NCBI GenBank assembly: GCA_035573715.1
Contig: DATLZZ010000007.1
Span: 1-64,000 of the forward strand
DNA from: JACPRL01 sp035573715
GTDB taxonomy: Bacteria > Acidobacteriota > Terriglobia > Acidiferrales > 2-02-FULL-67-57
Length of the DNA: 64,000 nt
Direction of reading: 5' to 3'
Positions 52,334-64,000 of this stretch are shown one piece after another. Below the pieces are notes generated by a model. That model was not told where the DNA came from. It saw only the letters and a program-made list of their open reading frames with translations, and searched no databases. The first letter of the stretch is position 1. Each line of letters starts with the position of its first letter. Made by a program: the position numbers and the translations under genes.

Positions 52334-53740
52334 ATGGCGATGAAACGAAAGTGGAAGATTGCCCTGGGAGTGGTCGGCCTGCTGGTGGTGGTGGGCGGGG
52401 TGTCCATCTACTTCAAGCAGAAGCAGGCGGGCATCGTGGCGGTGCAAACCGGCAAGGTGGGCCGGCAGAACCTGTCGTCCATCGTGACGGCCTCGGGGGA
52501 AATCCGGCCGCTGAAATACGTCAACATCGGCTCCCAATCGTTCGGAAAGATCGTCGAAATCAGCGTGAAAGAAGGCGACCGGGTCAAGCGCGGCCAGGTG
52601 CTGCTGCGCATGGAAGCGGTGCAGGCCTCCGCCGACGTGGAGGCGACGCGGGCTCTGGTGCAGGCGGGCGAAGCCGCGGTGGAAATGGCCAGCGCCGGCC
52701 TGAAGAGCGCCCAGGCGGACTTGCAACGCAGCAAGGCCGACCTGGAGCGGGCGTCGCTGAACTGGGAGCGCGCCCAGGGGCTCCATAAGGACAAACTGAT
52801 TTCTCAGCAGGAGTACGACACGCGCAAGGCGGAGTACGAAAGCGCCAAGGCCGCCGCCGAGGCGGCCGAAGCGCGGCTGACCCAGGCGCAAGCGGAAATG
52901 GCCCGGGCGCGCTACAACCTGAACCAGACCCGCGCCAACCTCACGCGCTCCAGCGACGTGCTGCAAAAAACCATCTACACCTCGCCCATTGACGGCGTGG
53001 TCACCAACCTCCCCGTCCACGTCGGCGAACAGATGGTGCCCGGCATCCAGAACTCCCCCGGCAGCTTCCTGATGACCGTAGCCGACATGTCGGAAGTCAC
53101 GGCGGAAGTGAAGGTGGACGAAACCGACGTCATCAACGTGCAGCTGGGCCAGCCGGCGGAGGTAACGATAGACGCTTTCCCCAACCAGACTTTTCACGGG
53201 ACGGTAACCGAAATCGGCAGCACCGCACTGGTGCGCTCGACCGGGCGCTCGACCGTCGAGCTCACCACCGGCACGCAGGAGGCCAAGGACTTCAAAGTCG
53301 TCATCACGCTGAAGGACCCGCCGCCCACGGTGCGCCCGGGGCTTTCCACCACCGCCAAAATCACCACCGCGACGCGGGAGAACGCGCTGGCCGTTCCCAT
53401 CCAGGCCATCACCATCCGGCGCAAGGGCGACATCGAAGCGGCGGAGAAGAAAGCGCGCGGGGAGAAGGTGGCGCAGGCGGCGACGGTCACGGCGAATCCC
53501 GACCCGAAGAGCAAGGAAGAGTTGCAGGGCGTGTTCGTGATCAAGGACGGCAAGGCGTATTTCCGGCCGGTGAAAACGGGCATCACCGGCGTGACTGACA
53601 TCGAGATTACCGAGGGCTTGCAGGAAGGCGAGCAGATTGTGGTGGGCAGCTACAAGGTGCTGCGCGAGCTGCGCCACCTGGCCCAGGTGAAGGAAGAAAA
53701 GCCGGGCGAAGGCGGCCCCGGACAGGGTCAGTCGAGATAA
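52334..53740 (+). CDS. periplasmic adaptor subunit of a MacAB-like efflux system
   Basis: This membrane-fusion protein has 468 aa. An N-terminal anchor helix (8-26) is followed by the lipoyl half-motif (GQVLLRMEA), a long coiled coil (about 95-195, alanine/glutamine-rich heptads with ALVQAGEAAVEMASAGLKSA), the second lipoyl half (SPIDGVVTNLPVHVGEQM) and beta-barrel and membrane-proximal domains (VTAEVKVDETDVINVQLGQ; LAVPIQAITIRR). It connects the inner-membrane ABC transporter to an outer-membrane channel. It is the first gene of the operon, twelve bases before the ATPase gene. A possible attenuator lies upstream. Confidence 0.92.
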   Translation: MAMKRKWKIALGVVGLLVVVGGVSIYFKQKQAGIVAVQTGKVGRQNLSSIVTASGEIRPLKYVNIGSQSFGKIVEISVKEGDRVKRGQVLLRMEAVQASADVEATRALVQAGEAAVEMASAGLKSAQADLQRSKADLERASLNWERAQGLHKDKLISQQEYDTRKAEYESAKAAAEAAEARLTQAQAEMARARYNLNQTRANLTRSSDVLQKTIYTSPIDGVVTNLPVHVGEQMVPGIQNSPGSFLMTVADMSEVTAEVKVDETDVINVQLGQPAEVTIDAFPNQTFHGTVTEIGSTALVRSTGRSTVELTTGTQEAKDFKVVITLKDPPPTVRPGLSTTAKITTATRENALAVPIQAITIRRKGDIEAAEKKARGEKVAQAATVTANPDPKSKEELQGVFVIKDGKAYFRPVKTGITGVTDIEITEGLQEGEQIVVGSYKVLRELRHLAQVKEEKPGEGGPGQGQSR

Positions 53741-53751
53741 GGCAGGCAAAG

Positions 53752-54447
53752 ATGTCGCTGGGAAGCATGATCAAAACCGAAGACCTCTGGAAGACGTACG
53801 ACATGGGGGAAGCGGTGGCGGTGAACGCGCTGCGCGGCGTGGCCCTGGACATCCCGCGCAACCAGTACGTGGCCATCATGGGGCCGTCGGGCTCGGGGAA
53901 ATCGACGCTGATGAACCTGATCGGCTGCCTGGACACGCCGACGCGGGGGCAGTACTGGCTGAACGGCCAGTTGGTGAGCGAACTGGACGACGACCAGCTC
54001 GCCTACATCCGCAATAAGGAAATCGGGTTTGTCTTCCAGACCTTCAACCTGTTGCCGCGGGCGACAGCGCTGCACAACGTGGAGCTGCCGCTGATTTACA
54101 ACGGCACGCCACCGGCCGAGCGCCGGGAGCGCGCCGCGGCGGCGCTGGCGGCAGTGGACATGGCCGACCGGATGAACCACCGGCCGAACGAGCTCTCGGG
54201 CGGGGAGCGCCAGCGGGTGGCGATAGCGCGGGCGCTGGTGAACAACCCCTCCATCATCCTGGCCGATGAGCCGACGGGTAACCTGGACTCGCAGACCTCG
54301 GGCGAAATCATGGCCCTGTTCGACAAGCTGGTGAAGGAGGGGAACACCATCATTCTGGTGACCCACGAGCACGATATTGCGGCGCACGCCGAGCGCATCA
54401 TCCACATCCGCGACGGCCAGATCGAAGCCGACGAGCGAACTCGCTAG
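53752..54447 (+). CDS. ABC transporter ATP-binding protein (MacB/LolD type)
   Basis: This 231-residue ATPase has Walker A MGPSGSGKSTLMNLIG, Q-loop GFVFQTFNLLPR, signature LSGGERQRVAIARAL, Walker B IILADEPTGNLDS and the H-loop histidine in VTHEHDIAAH. It serves the separate FtsX-type permeases encoded downstream, in contrast to E. coli MacB, which fuses ATPase and permease. It is co-directional and twelve bases after the adaptor gene. Confidence 0.93.
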   Translation: MSLGSMIKTEDLWKTYDMGEAVAVNALRGVALDIPRNQYVAIMGPSGSGKSTLMNLIGCLDTPTRGQYWLNGQLVSELDDDQLAYIRNKEIGFVFQTFNLLPRATALHNVELPLIYNGTPPAERRERAAAALAAVDMADRMNHRPNELSGGERQRVAIARALVNNPSIILADEPTGNLDSQTSGEIMALFDKLVKEGNTIILVTHEHDIAAHAERIIHIRDGQIEADERTR

Positions 54448-54517
54448 GCCCCCGCCGCGTGCAACTTCCCTTTCCTCCGAGCGTATAGTCTAGGAAGCCT
54501 CTTCGGGGAGCGACGCC

Positions 54518-55597
54518 ATGAATCACGAACAGCCTGCCGTGCCCGGTCGGGTGAAGACCTGGGCGTACGTGGCCGCGGGTTTTGCGGTGTTCTATTTGCT
54601 CGTGGCCATCCAGCAGTTCTGGAGCCGCCCGTTTCTATACCGGGTGGTGGGTCCGTTCTGCCTGCTGATCTGTGTGCTGCTCGCCCTGGGATGTTTCCTC
54701 GCGCTGAACGGACAGTATAAGCGGGCCAGGATCGCGCTGATGATCGGAGGGATTCTGGGCCTGCCGCTGGGGATCGTCATGCTCATTGCGGCGAGTAAGA
54801 TTGGGAAGGCCGCGCTTGAAATGCCGGCGGTCAGCGTTTCACCAGCCGTCTCGGCTGGAGAAACCAGGGCGGCCGGCGGAGCCGAGCCGATGAGTGAGCT
54901 CGACCGGTTGACCGGCGTGCTGTTCGACCCCAAGCCGGCCTTTGCCGACATTGCCCAACGGCCGCGGCCCTGGGCGCCGCTAGTTCTGCTCACCCTCTTG
55001 AGCACCGTGTTCATCGTGTTGTTTTCGCAGCGCGTGGGCTGGGAGCAGGTGGTGCGGAAAGCCATCGAGTCAAACCCGCGGGCGATGGAGCGGATTCCGG
55101 CTGACCAACTGGATCGGGTTGTCGAGCAGCAAGCCAAGATCAGCGCCATCTTCGGCTACGTCTTCTCGGTGGTGGGGACGGCGCTGTTCGGCCTGATCCT
55201 GGCGGCGTTCTACCTGTTTGTGTTCAACGTGCTGGCCGGCGCCGACGTGCGCTTTATGCAGTCGTTCGGCATTGTCAGTTACGCCATGCTGCCGCGAGGG
55301 CTGCTGGCGATTCTGGCGATGGCGCTGATGTATATCAAAGATCCGGCGGAGTTCGACATCCAGAATCCGGCGGCCACGAACCTGGGCGTTTTTCTCGACC
55401 CCGATGCGGTGCCGCGCTGGGTGCAGGCGGTGGCAGGGTCCATCGATATCTTCACCATCTGGGGCCTCATCCTGCTGGCGGTGGGCTATTCGGCGGCGGC
55501 GCGCAAGATGAGCTGGGGCCGCGCCTTCGGCTGGGTGCTGGGCACGTGGATTTTCTGGCTGGTGCTGGTCGGCCTCGGAACCTGGATTTTCAGCTAG
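54518..55597 (+). CDS. Yip1-family membrane protein
   Basis: This 359-residue protein has an N-terminal two- to three-helix region. After SELDRLTGVLFDPKPAFADIAQRPRPW it has the Yip1-type domain with five helices (LLTLLSTVFIVLFSQRVGW, then FGLILAAFYLFVFNVLAGA, and others). The motif FDPKPAFADIA, just before the helices, is typical of bacterial YIP1 proteins encoded with ABC permeases. Its role is unknown. It sits inside the efflux operon, between the ATPase and the first permease. Confidence 0.8.
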   Translation: MNHEQPAVPGRVKTWAYVAAGFAVFYLLVAIQQFWSRPFLYRVVGPFCLLICVLLALGCFLALNGQYKRARIALMIGGILGLPLGIVMLIAASKIGKAALEMPAVSVSPAVSAGETRAAGGAEPMSELDRLTGVLFDPKPAFADIAQRPRPWAPLVLLTLLSTVFIVLFSQRVGWEQVVRKAIESNPRAMERIPADQLDRVVEQQAKISAIFGYVFSVVGTALFGLILAAFYLFVFNVLAGADVRFMQSFGIVSYAMLPRGLLAILAMALMYIKDPAEFDIQNPAATNLGVFLDPDAVPRWVQAVAGSIDIFTIWGLILLAVGYSAAARKMSWGRAFGWVLGTWIFWLVLVGLGTWIFS

Positions 55598-55613
55598 GGC
55601 GAAGGAGGCGCAA

Positions 55614-56876
<1,263 letters not shown>

Positions 56877-56877
56877 G

Positions 56878-58143
56878 ATGAGCCCGCTGAAAAAACTCGA
56901 GATGCTCTGGCGGCGCGAGCTGACCGAGAACGTCTGGATGGCCTTGCTCACGCTGTGGGAGCACAAACTGCGCAGCTTCCTGACGCTGCTGGGCATCATC
57001 GTCGCGGTGGTGACGTTGATTGCGGTGGTGGCGCTGCTGGTTGGGTTCGACAACGACATCCAGCAGACGATTCAGGGCTACGGCACCAACACCGCATTCT
57101 TTGCCAAAAACCCGGCGGGCTTCCGCTTCAGTCGCCCCACCCGGGAAGAGCGGATGCGCAAGCCCATCAGCTACGAAGATTTTCTGGCGGTGAAGGAGGC
57201 CTGCACGGCGTGCGCCAGCGCCACCGTCTCCATTTTCCCCGATGACATTCCGCGCGTGCGCTACAAGAACGAAGAGATTGTCGGGCTGGATTTCCGCGGG
57301 GCCACCGAAGAGTTCTTTTCCGTCTACGCCAATGCAGTGGTGGTGAAAGGGCGCCCCTTCACGCAGGCGGAGAACCTTCACCGCTCGGAGGTGGCGGTGA
57401 TCGGGGAAGATGTCGCCAAGGGGCTGTTCGGCGAGGGCGACCCGCTGGACAAAGACATCGTAGTCAACGGCCACAGCTTCCGGGTCATCGGCGTGATGGA
57501 ACGGCCCAAGGGCGGGTTCGGCCCGGGCGGGAACGAAGACCGCCGCATTGTCGTCCCCTACTGGACGTTCCGCAAGGCCTACCCCCATCTGGAGGACCAC
57601 GGCATCCGCATCGAGGCCTATCCCGGCAAGCTGCCGGCGGCCATTGACCAGGCGCGGGTCGCCTTGCGGCTGAATCGCAAGGTGCCCTATGACAAACCGG
57701 ATGATTTCGAGTACAACACCGCCGAGTCGCTGATCAAGGACTTCCACGCCATCGTGGGTATGATCGGGCTGGTGATTTCGGTGATTGCCTCGGTGGGGCT
57801 GATGATCGGCGGGGTGGGCGTGATGAACATCATGCTGGTCTCGGTGACGGAGCGGACGCGGGAGATTGGCGTGCGCAAGGCCATCGGGGCGCGCCGGCGC
57901 GACATCATCGGGCAGTTCCTCATCGAGGCCATGACGCTGACCGGCGTGGGCGGAGTCATCGGGGTCATCTTCGGCTACGTGGCCAGCGCGCTGTTTCGCT
58001 GGGCCGGCATGTCGGCCACCATCCCCGTGTGGGCGGTGGTGCTGGGCGTGGTGGTGGCGGCCAGCGTGGGGCTGTTCTTCGGAATGTACCCGGCGGTCAA
58101 GGCGGCGCGCCTCGACCCGGTGGTGGCCCTGCGCTACGAGTAA
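56878..58143 (+). CDS. MacB-like FtsX-type permease 2
   Basis: It has the same architecture as permease 1, but begins with a distinctive amphipathic leader (SPLKKLEMLWRRELTENVWMA) shared with permease 4. The periplasmic domain contains CTACASATVSIFPDDIPRV with two cysteines. The C-terminus has SVTERTREIGVRKAIGARRRDIIGQFLIEAM. The length is 421 aa. The ATG overlaps nothing but follows the previous stop after one base, so translation is coupled. Confidence 0.9.
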   Translation: MSPLKKLEMLWRRELTENVWMALLTLWEHKLRSFLTLLGIIVAVVTLIAVVALLVGFDNDIQQTIQGYGTNTAFFAKNPAGFRFSRPTREERMRKPISYEDFLAVKEACTACASATVSIFPDDIPRVRYKNEEIVGLDFRGATEEFFSVYANAVVVKGRPFTQAENLHRSEVAVIGEDVAKGLFGEGDPLDKDIVVNGHSFRVIGVMERPKGGFGPGGNEDRRIVVPYWTFRKAYPHLEDHGIRIEAYPGKLPAAIDQARVALRLNRKVPYDKPDDFEYNTAESLIKDFHAIVGMIGLVISVIASVGLMIGGVGVMNIMLVSVTERTREIGVRKAIGARRRDIIGQFLIEAMTLTGVGGVIGVIFGYVASALFRWAGMSATIPVWAVVLGVVVAASVGLFFGMYPAVKAARLDPVVALRYE

Positions 58144-58227
58144 CACTTTCCTTTCCGAAACCGTCTAATGTTGGACAAGGGAACCGCGCAGAGTTTTTTG
58201 CCGTTCTAGTAAAGCAGGGAGAGAACT

Positions 58228-59489
58228 GTGGCTGCCTCGATGCCGAAACGAGCGCCCGTGTTGTTGCGGGAGCCGTTGATGATGGCGCTGGAGACGCTGC
58301 GGGCGCACAAGCTGCGCAGCTTCCTCACGCTGCTGGGCATCATCCTGGCGGTAAGCACGCTGATTGTGGTCATCTCGGTGGTCGAAGGCGCCAACGCCTA
58401 TTTCGCCGAGCGCATCGCCAACCTGGGCACCAACGTTTTCTACGTACAGCGCTACCCGGTGCTCACCAACGCCAAAGACTGGCTCGAGGCGCAGAAGAAA
58501 AACCCCAAGATGACGCTGGAAGACTACGAGTACATCCGCGAGCACCAGACGCTGGGCGACCTGGTGGGGGCGAGAGATTTCCGGCAGGGCGGCGCGCGCA
58601 CGCGCAACAATACCTTTCCCGGGATCAGTCTGCGCGGCGTGACCCCGAATATGATTGACATCTCGCCCGAGAAAGTGGCCCGTGGCCGCTACCTCACCGA
58701 GTCGGAATACCGCACCCGCGCCCAGGTGGCGTTCATCGGCACCGACCTGGTCGACCGGCTGTTCCCCTACACCGACGCGGTGGGCCAGATCATTGACATC
58801 AACGGGAATCCGTTTGAGGTCGTGGGGGTGGCGGAAAAGATGGGCACCGCCTTCGGCGCCAGCCAGGACAACTTCGCCTACATCCCGCTTACCACACTGC
58901 ACAAGCTGGAGGGCAAGGGCCCGCCGGAATGGAGCGGGGTGCGGGTGGCCATCAAGGCGTCCAACCCGACGGTGATGGAGCAGGCCAAGGAAGAGGCGCG
59001 GGCACTGATGCGGGCGCGGCGGGGGCTGAAGCCGGACGAGCCGGACAACTTCGGCATCGTGGCCAGCGAGTCCATCCAGGCGATCTGGAACAACGTGATG
59101 GGTGGCATCTTCATGGGCGCAACTCTGATTGTTTCCGTGTTTCTGGTGGTGGGCGGGATCGTGATTATGAACATCATGCTGGCCTCGGTCACCGAGCGCA
59201 CCCGCGAGATCGGCACACGGAAGGCCATCGGGGCGCGCCGGAAGGACATCCTGCTGCAGTTTCTCGTGGAGTCGTCGATTCTGGCGGCGGTGGGCGGGCT
59301 GATGGGCGTCGGGCTGGCGCTGGGGTTGAATCCGGCGGTGACGGCGCTGGTCGAGCTGCCGACGCGGATGCCGTGGTGGGCGGTGGCGCTGGGCGTGAGC
59401 CTGGCGACCTCGGTGGGGCTGTTCTTCGGCGTCTACCCGGCCATCAAGGCCTCGCGGCTGGACCCCATCGCCGCTCTCCGGATGGAATG

Positions 59490-59490
<1 letters not shown>
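58228..59490 (+). CDS. MacB-like FtsX-type permease 3
   Basis: This 420-residue paralogue of permease 1 shares LETLRAHKLRSFLTLLGIIL, the periplasmic ISLRGVTPNMIDISPEKVARG and the C-terminal VTERTREIGTRKAIGARRKDILLQFLVESS. The start is GTG with a weak ribosome site (AGGGAGAG). It is separated from permease 2 by about 84 bases, suggesting a second transcriptional or translational unit within the duplicated block. Confidence 0.9.
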
Positions 59491-60749
<1,259 letters not shown>

Positions 60750-60794
60750 CGCCGACCCGAAGGGAATCCCAAATCTGAGATTCCCCCTCTGAGA

Positions 60795-62990
60795 TCACTC
60801 CGCGTAGGTCAGCACGCCCAACTGTCGTCGCAACAGGTAATACTCGTTGATGGGGCGGTCGTCCTGAAGGGCGGGCGCGCGGGGAGCAAGCAGGAGGAGC
60901 TGCTCCAGCGGAATCTCCCGCGAGAGAATGAACGCGAACTGCTCCTCCGGAGTCGGCTGCGGGCCCCACTCGACCAGATCGGCAGCCGCGGCCGGCGGCA
61001 GCCGCTGCGCCAGCTCAGCGGCCGAGCGCGCCGGAATCGGTTCCAGGCTTGCCAGGAAGTGATACTCCCATCCGGGGCGGCGCTCGAAGACACGCACGTA
61101 GGGGAACGACTCCCGAAGCGCGCGCGCCACCGCGGCTTTGGTTGCCGGGTCGCCATAGGGAATCCACTGCTGGAGGAGGCCGCCCGGACGCAGGCGTTTT
61201 TTCAGCGCGGAGTAGAACTCGCGCGAGTAGAGCAGGCTGGAGCCGGCGGCCTCCACCGGCGGCGGCGGGTCAATGGTGATGACGTCGAACTGCTCGGGGG
61301 TGCGCTCGAGGAAGCGCCGGCCGTCATCAATTACGATGCGCGAACGCGGCGAGGCCAGCAGCGCCGCGCCGTCGGCGTGGAAGTAGCCGAACAGCTCGGG
61401 GACGCTGGGAATCAACTCGACTGAAGTGACGGGAATGTCCCAGGAGAGCAGCGAGCGGTGGCTGGTGCCCATGCCGAAACAGATGACCAAGGCGTTCTGC
61501 GGCGCCCGCGGCAACGAAGCCGCCGGCAGGTGCGCCATCATCTTGGTGATGGGCGTGAGGATGGTCATGCTGGTGCCGTTGACCAGCAGCCGCCGCTCCA
61601 TTCCCGTTCCCACGGCGGTGACCGTGGCGGCGTAGTCGCGCCGCACCTCCCGCGGCGTGAACTTCTCTTCGTAGGTGCGCGCCACCACCAGCAGCACCAG
61701 CGGCAGCAGCAGGGCGGCGCGAACCGAAAAGGCCGGAACGGCGCCGGGACCGCGCGTGACGCGCCAGCCGAGCGCCAGCAGCGGCACCGTCAGCAGCACC
61801 ACGCTCCAGCGTTCGCCCAGCCACGGCAGCAGCGCGAAGCCCGCCAGCAGCGGCCCCACAATCGAGCCCAGCACGTTGAGCGCGTAGGCGCGGCCGGCGC
61901 GCCGCGGGTCGCCCGCCGACCAGCGGTCCACCAGCATCGGGGTGAGAAAGCCGACGGCGGCGCTGAAGGGCAGCACCGCCATGAACACCCGCAGCAGCCC
62001 GCGCAGGAATCCCGGCTGGCCGAAGCGCGGGTCGGCGCACGCCAGCGCCAGCGCGGCGAACACGCCGGCGAGCAACCAGGCAGTGGCGGCGCGGGCGGGA
62101 AGGGCGGCGGTGGGAGTGGCGCGATAGAGGCGTGAGCCGAGGAAGGTGCCGAGGAGATAGAGAATCAGGATGGCGGCGAAGGCGTAGACGACAGTGCCGA
62201 TGTAGGGCGTGTAGAGGCGAATCCAGACCACCTCCAAGGCCAGGCTGACGACGCCGGTGGTGAAGAGCAACCACAGCGTGTCGCCGGCCGGCGTGTCCGA
62301 GGAGTGCGGCGCCGGCGGGGGCTCGGCGGGAAGCGCGGCGGCGACTTGCGACTGGCGCCCGCGGCTGAGTCCCAGCGCAGCAGCGGCAAGAAGGAAGTTC
62401 AGCACGACGGCCACAAGGGAAGTCCCGAGGAACCCCAACGCTTCAACCAAGACAAAAGCCGGCACGGCCGTGCCCAGCGCCGCCCCCAGCACGTTGGCCA
62501 CGTAGAGGTAGCTGAACGATTGCGCGGTGCGGAGGCCGGCGCTGCGCTCGATGGCGGCCATCGCCAGCGGAAAGGTGGCGCCCATGCAGGTGCAGGCGGG
62601 CAGCAGCGCCAGCGTAATCCAGAGCGTGGCGCCGAGAAAATATTCCGGCGAGCCCCAACCGGCGTCGCCGCCGGCTTCAACCAGAAGCGCGTGGCCGCTC
62701 CGCAGCAGCCGCGGCACCAGCAGCCCGGAAACGCCGATGAACAGCTCCACCAGCGCGTAGAGGCGCAACGGGACGGCCGGCGCGGGGGCGCCGAGCGCGG
62801 CCATCAGGCGACCGGCCAGCCAGGACCCCAGGCCGAGTCCGGCCATGAACACCGAGAGCACAACCGAAACCAGCGGCGTGATGACGCCGAACTGCGCCAT
62901 CGCCAAGCGCAGCCACACCACCTCGTAGACCAGGCTGCAGAAGCCGGAGAGGAGAAAGAAAATAAAGTACCAGTGCATGAGCGGCGCCAT
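60795..62990 (-). CDS. fused membrane / spermidine-synthase-domain protein
   Basis: The N-terminal two thirds (about residues 5-470) form twelve or more membrane helices, starting WYFIFFLLSGFCSLVYEVVWLRLA. The C-terminal part is a spermidine-synthase-like Rossmann domain: FGMGTSHRSLLSWDIPVTSVEL in place of the SAM loop, YDxITIDPPPP-type DVITIDPPPPVEA, and YSREFYSALKKRLRPGG. Such fusions may aminopropylate or methylate a membrane substrate; the activity is unknown. Start ATG 62990 is preferred, giving 731 aa; ATG 62978 is possible. It shares about 84 bases of control region with the divergent DUF2231 gene. Confidence 0.85.
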   Translation of the reverse strand: MAPLMHWYFIFFLLSGFCSLVYEVVWLRLAMAQFGVITPLVSVVLSVFMAGLGLGSWLAGRLMAALGAPAPAVPLRLYALVELFIGVSGLLVPRLLRSGHALLVEAGGDAGWGSPEYFLGATLWITLALLPACTCMGATFPLAMAAIERSAGLRTAQSFSYLYVANVLGAALGTAVPAFVLVEALGFLGTSLVAVVLNFLLAAAALGLSRGRQSQVAAALPAEPPPAPHSSDTPAGDTLWLLFTTGVVSLALEVVWIRLYTPYIGTVVYAFAAILILYLLGTFLGSRLYRATPTAALPARAATAWLLAGVFAALALACADPRFGQPGFLRGLLRVFMAVLPFSAAVGFLTPMLVDRWSAGDPRRAGRAYALNVLGSIVGPLLAGFALLPWLGERWSVVLLTVPLLALGWRVTRGPGAVPAFSVRAALLLPLVLLVVARTYEEKFTPREVRRDYAATVTAVGTGMERRLLVNGTSMTILTPITKMMAHLPAASLPRAPQNALVICFGMGTSHRSLLSWDIPVTSVELIPSVPELFGYFHADGAALLASPRSRIVIDDGRRFLERTPEQFDVITIDPPPPVEAAGSSLLYSREFYSALKKRLRPGGLLQQWIPYGDPATKAAVARALRESFPYVRVFERRPGWEYHFLASLEPIPARSAAELAQRLPPAAAADLVEWGPQPTPEEQFAFILSREIPLEQLLLLAPRAPALQDDRPINEYYLLRRQLGVLTYAE

Positions 62991-63074
62991 TCTAAAACGA
63001 GGCGAGAGAGGCGAAAACAGAAAAGAGAAATGAGGGCGGGCGCAATGCGTTATATTGCGATGGCGAGGTGAGCG

Positions 63075-63605
63075 ATGAGTGAACTGTTTCCGGGACTGAA
63101 TGCGATGCAGAACCTGCATCCGGTGTTTGTGCACCTGCCGCTGGGGCTGCTCCCGATGGCGCTGGTGTTGCAGGCGTGGGCGTGGCTCAGCCGGCGCGAA
63201 GACGTGGAGCGCGCGGCGCGGTGGCTGCTCTATGCCGGCGCCCTCACGGCGCTGGCGGCGGCCGGCACGGGCCTGCTGGCGGAAGAGACGGTGGAGCACG
63301 CCGAAGGCGCGCACGAAGTGATGGAGCTGCACGAGACGCTGATGCTGAGCGCGGCGGGGCTGGCGGCCGGCCTGGCGGTGCTGGCGGCAGTCTTTCGCAA
63401 GCAGTCGCGGCGATTGATTCAGACCGTGCTGCTGGTGGGCTTGCTGGCCGCCAACATCGTGCTTGCCATTGGCGCCGACCGCGGCGCGCAGCTGGTCTAC
63501 GAGTTTGCCGTCGGAGTCAAGCCGCAACCGGCGCCCGCGGCCGCACCGGCGCCGGGCGCGCCCGCGCAGAACCCTCCCGAGCACAAGCACGACCACGAGC
63601 ACTGA
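63075..63605 (+). CDS. DUF2231-type membrane protein with His-rich tail
   Basis: This 176-residue protein has four helices. The N-terminal NLHPVFVHLPLGLLPMAL is the family signature with two histidines that could bind haem or metal, and EVMELHETLMLSAAGLA adds a third. The Pro/Ala-rich tail ends with HKHDHEH, a possible metal-binding end. Homologues are of unknown function, often near respiratory or copper genes. The start ATG lacks a strong ribosome site. Confidence 0.8.
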   Translation: MSELFPGLNAMQNLHPVFVHLPLGLLPMALVLQAWAWLSRREDVERAARWLLYAGALTALAAAGTGLLAEETVEHAEGAHEVMELHETLMLSAAGLAAGLAVLAAVFRKQSRRLIQTVLLVGLLAANIVLAIGADRGAQLVYEFAVGVKPQPAPAAAPAPGAPAQNPPEHKHDHEH

Positions 63606-63721
63606 GAAAAACGAAACTCGAAAACGAAAAACGAGAATCGGTCGGCCACAAAGACACGAAGGCCACCAGGGGGAAATTGGAAAGCCCCAAGCGGGGGCCC
63701 GGGGGGCTCGGGGGTGGTTTC

Positions 63722-64000
63722 TTACTTCTTGCCTTTTTTGCCGAGGCTGACGAGGAACTTGAGGGCTACGCCCTTCTTGCCGTCGGGGAGTTCATCGACC
63801 CGGACGACTTCGGCCGGGTAATCAATGTTGATGGCGCCGGGTTCGCGGGAGTAAGGATAGGTGACCAGCACGCGGATGCCACGGCCGTAGGCCTGCTGGC
63901 TCACGAAGTAGAGGCCGCCGCGGGCAACGTTTTCGGTGTGGTTGTATTCGTCCAGCGACTCGCCCAGGTGGTAGCCGGAGACGCGAATCGGCATCTTGAG
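63722..64000 (-). CDS. PilZ-domain protein, 5' end beyond the window
   Basis: The visible 92 codons contain ENVARGGLYFVS, the PilZ D/N-x-S-x-x-G-like element with Ala for Ser, and PAEVVRVDELPDGKKGVALKF, the later strands. The frame is open to the window edge (residues LK before a Met), so the N-terminal arginine motif probably lies outside. It ends in a basic GKKGKK tail. It probably binds c-di-GMP; the altered serine makes this uncertain. Confidence 0.7.
   Translation of the reverse strand, partial: LKMPIRVSGYHLGESLDEYNHTENVARGGLYFVSQQAYGRGIRVLVTYPYSREPGAINIDYPAEVVRVDELPDGKKGVALKFLVSLGKKGKK

Overview
The window is a GC-rich bacterial chromosome segment, most probably from the phylum Acidobacteriota. 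The evidence is a set of families concentrated in that phylum: a VWFA-related secreted protein of the TIGR03436 type, a subtilase ending in a TIGR03437-like C-terminal domain, a GWxTD-domain protein, a giant Oar-like TonB receptor with an N-terminal carboxypeptidase-regulatory domain, proteins coupling a DNA-binding head to PD40/TolB propellers, and serial MacB-like permeases. No rRNA, tRNA, CRISPR array or insertion-sequence transposase was seen.

Layout. 0.3-3.3 kb: a LiaS/NarL-type two-component pair and a PilZ protein. 3.4-6.7 kb: a secreted GYWKN-type protein between two strong terminators, a SurA-N/DsbA thiol-oxidoreductase and a VWA protein. 6.8-12.4 kb: the most interesting region, holding selD, a small CCC-motif protein, two CsoR-family regulators, a MerT-like transporter, a thioredoxin-like protein, a glutaredoxin and a YnfA-like membrane protein. 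12.8-21 kb: pilT, bactofilin, cystathionine beta-synthase, rsmG-parA-parB with a parS site (a grouping usual near oriC), a Ser/Thr kinase and an FHA protein. 21-25 kb: HAD hydrolase, purD, purE and a hydrolase. 25-38 kb: PD40/amidohydrolase and PD40-HTH proteins, a subtilase, an aspartyl protease and pta, with duplicated and truncated gene fragments between them. 38-41 kb: an ArsR-permease-thioredoxin module. 41-52 kb: NtrC-type regulator, PDZ histidine kinase, GWxTD protein and TonB receptor. 52-61 kb: a MacAB-like efflux locus with two tandem permease pairs. 61-64 kb: a fused membrane/spermidine-synthase protein, a DUF2231 protein and an edge-truncated PilZ gene.

Main discovery. Three genes between 6.8 and 11.4 kb are interrupted by an in-frame UGA exactly where a redox or catalytic cysteine is expected: SelD (Sec22), a secreted or membrane-anchored thioredoxin-like protein (U-P-V-C, Sec70) and a glutaredoxin (U-L-F-C, Sec11). 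Each UGA is followed after 20-22 nt by the apical loop of a hairpin that fits the bacterial SECIS design; two of the three have a perfect stem and an identical GGU loop. The two thiol-fold selenoproteins lie in one apparent operon, CsoR - MerT-like transporter - Sec-thioredoxin - Sec-glutaredoxin - YnfA-like protein, with a G/C-tract operator at its head. Facing it is a second CsoR-family gene behind a 73-residue protein with two CCC triplets and its own G/C-tract operator. I infer a selenol-assisted system for handling mercury or another soft metal. The combination is unfamiliar to me; the substrate is not shown by the sequence.

The rest is mainly housekeeping and envelope functions. Limits: all calls come from reading the sequence. 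Family assignments rest on recognised motifs, no database search was possible, and several starts were chosen from Shine-Dalgarno spacing.
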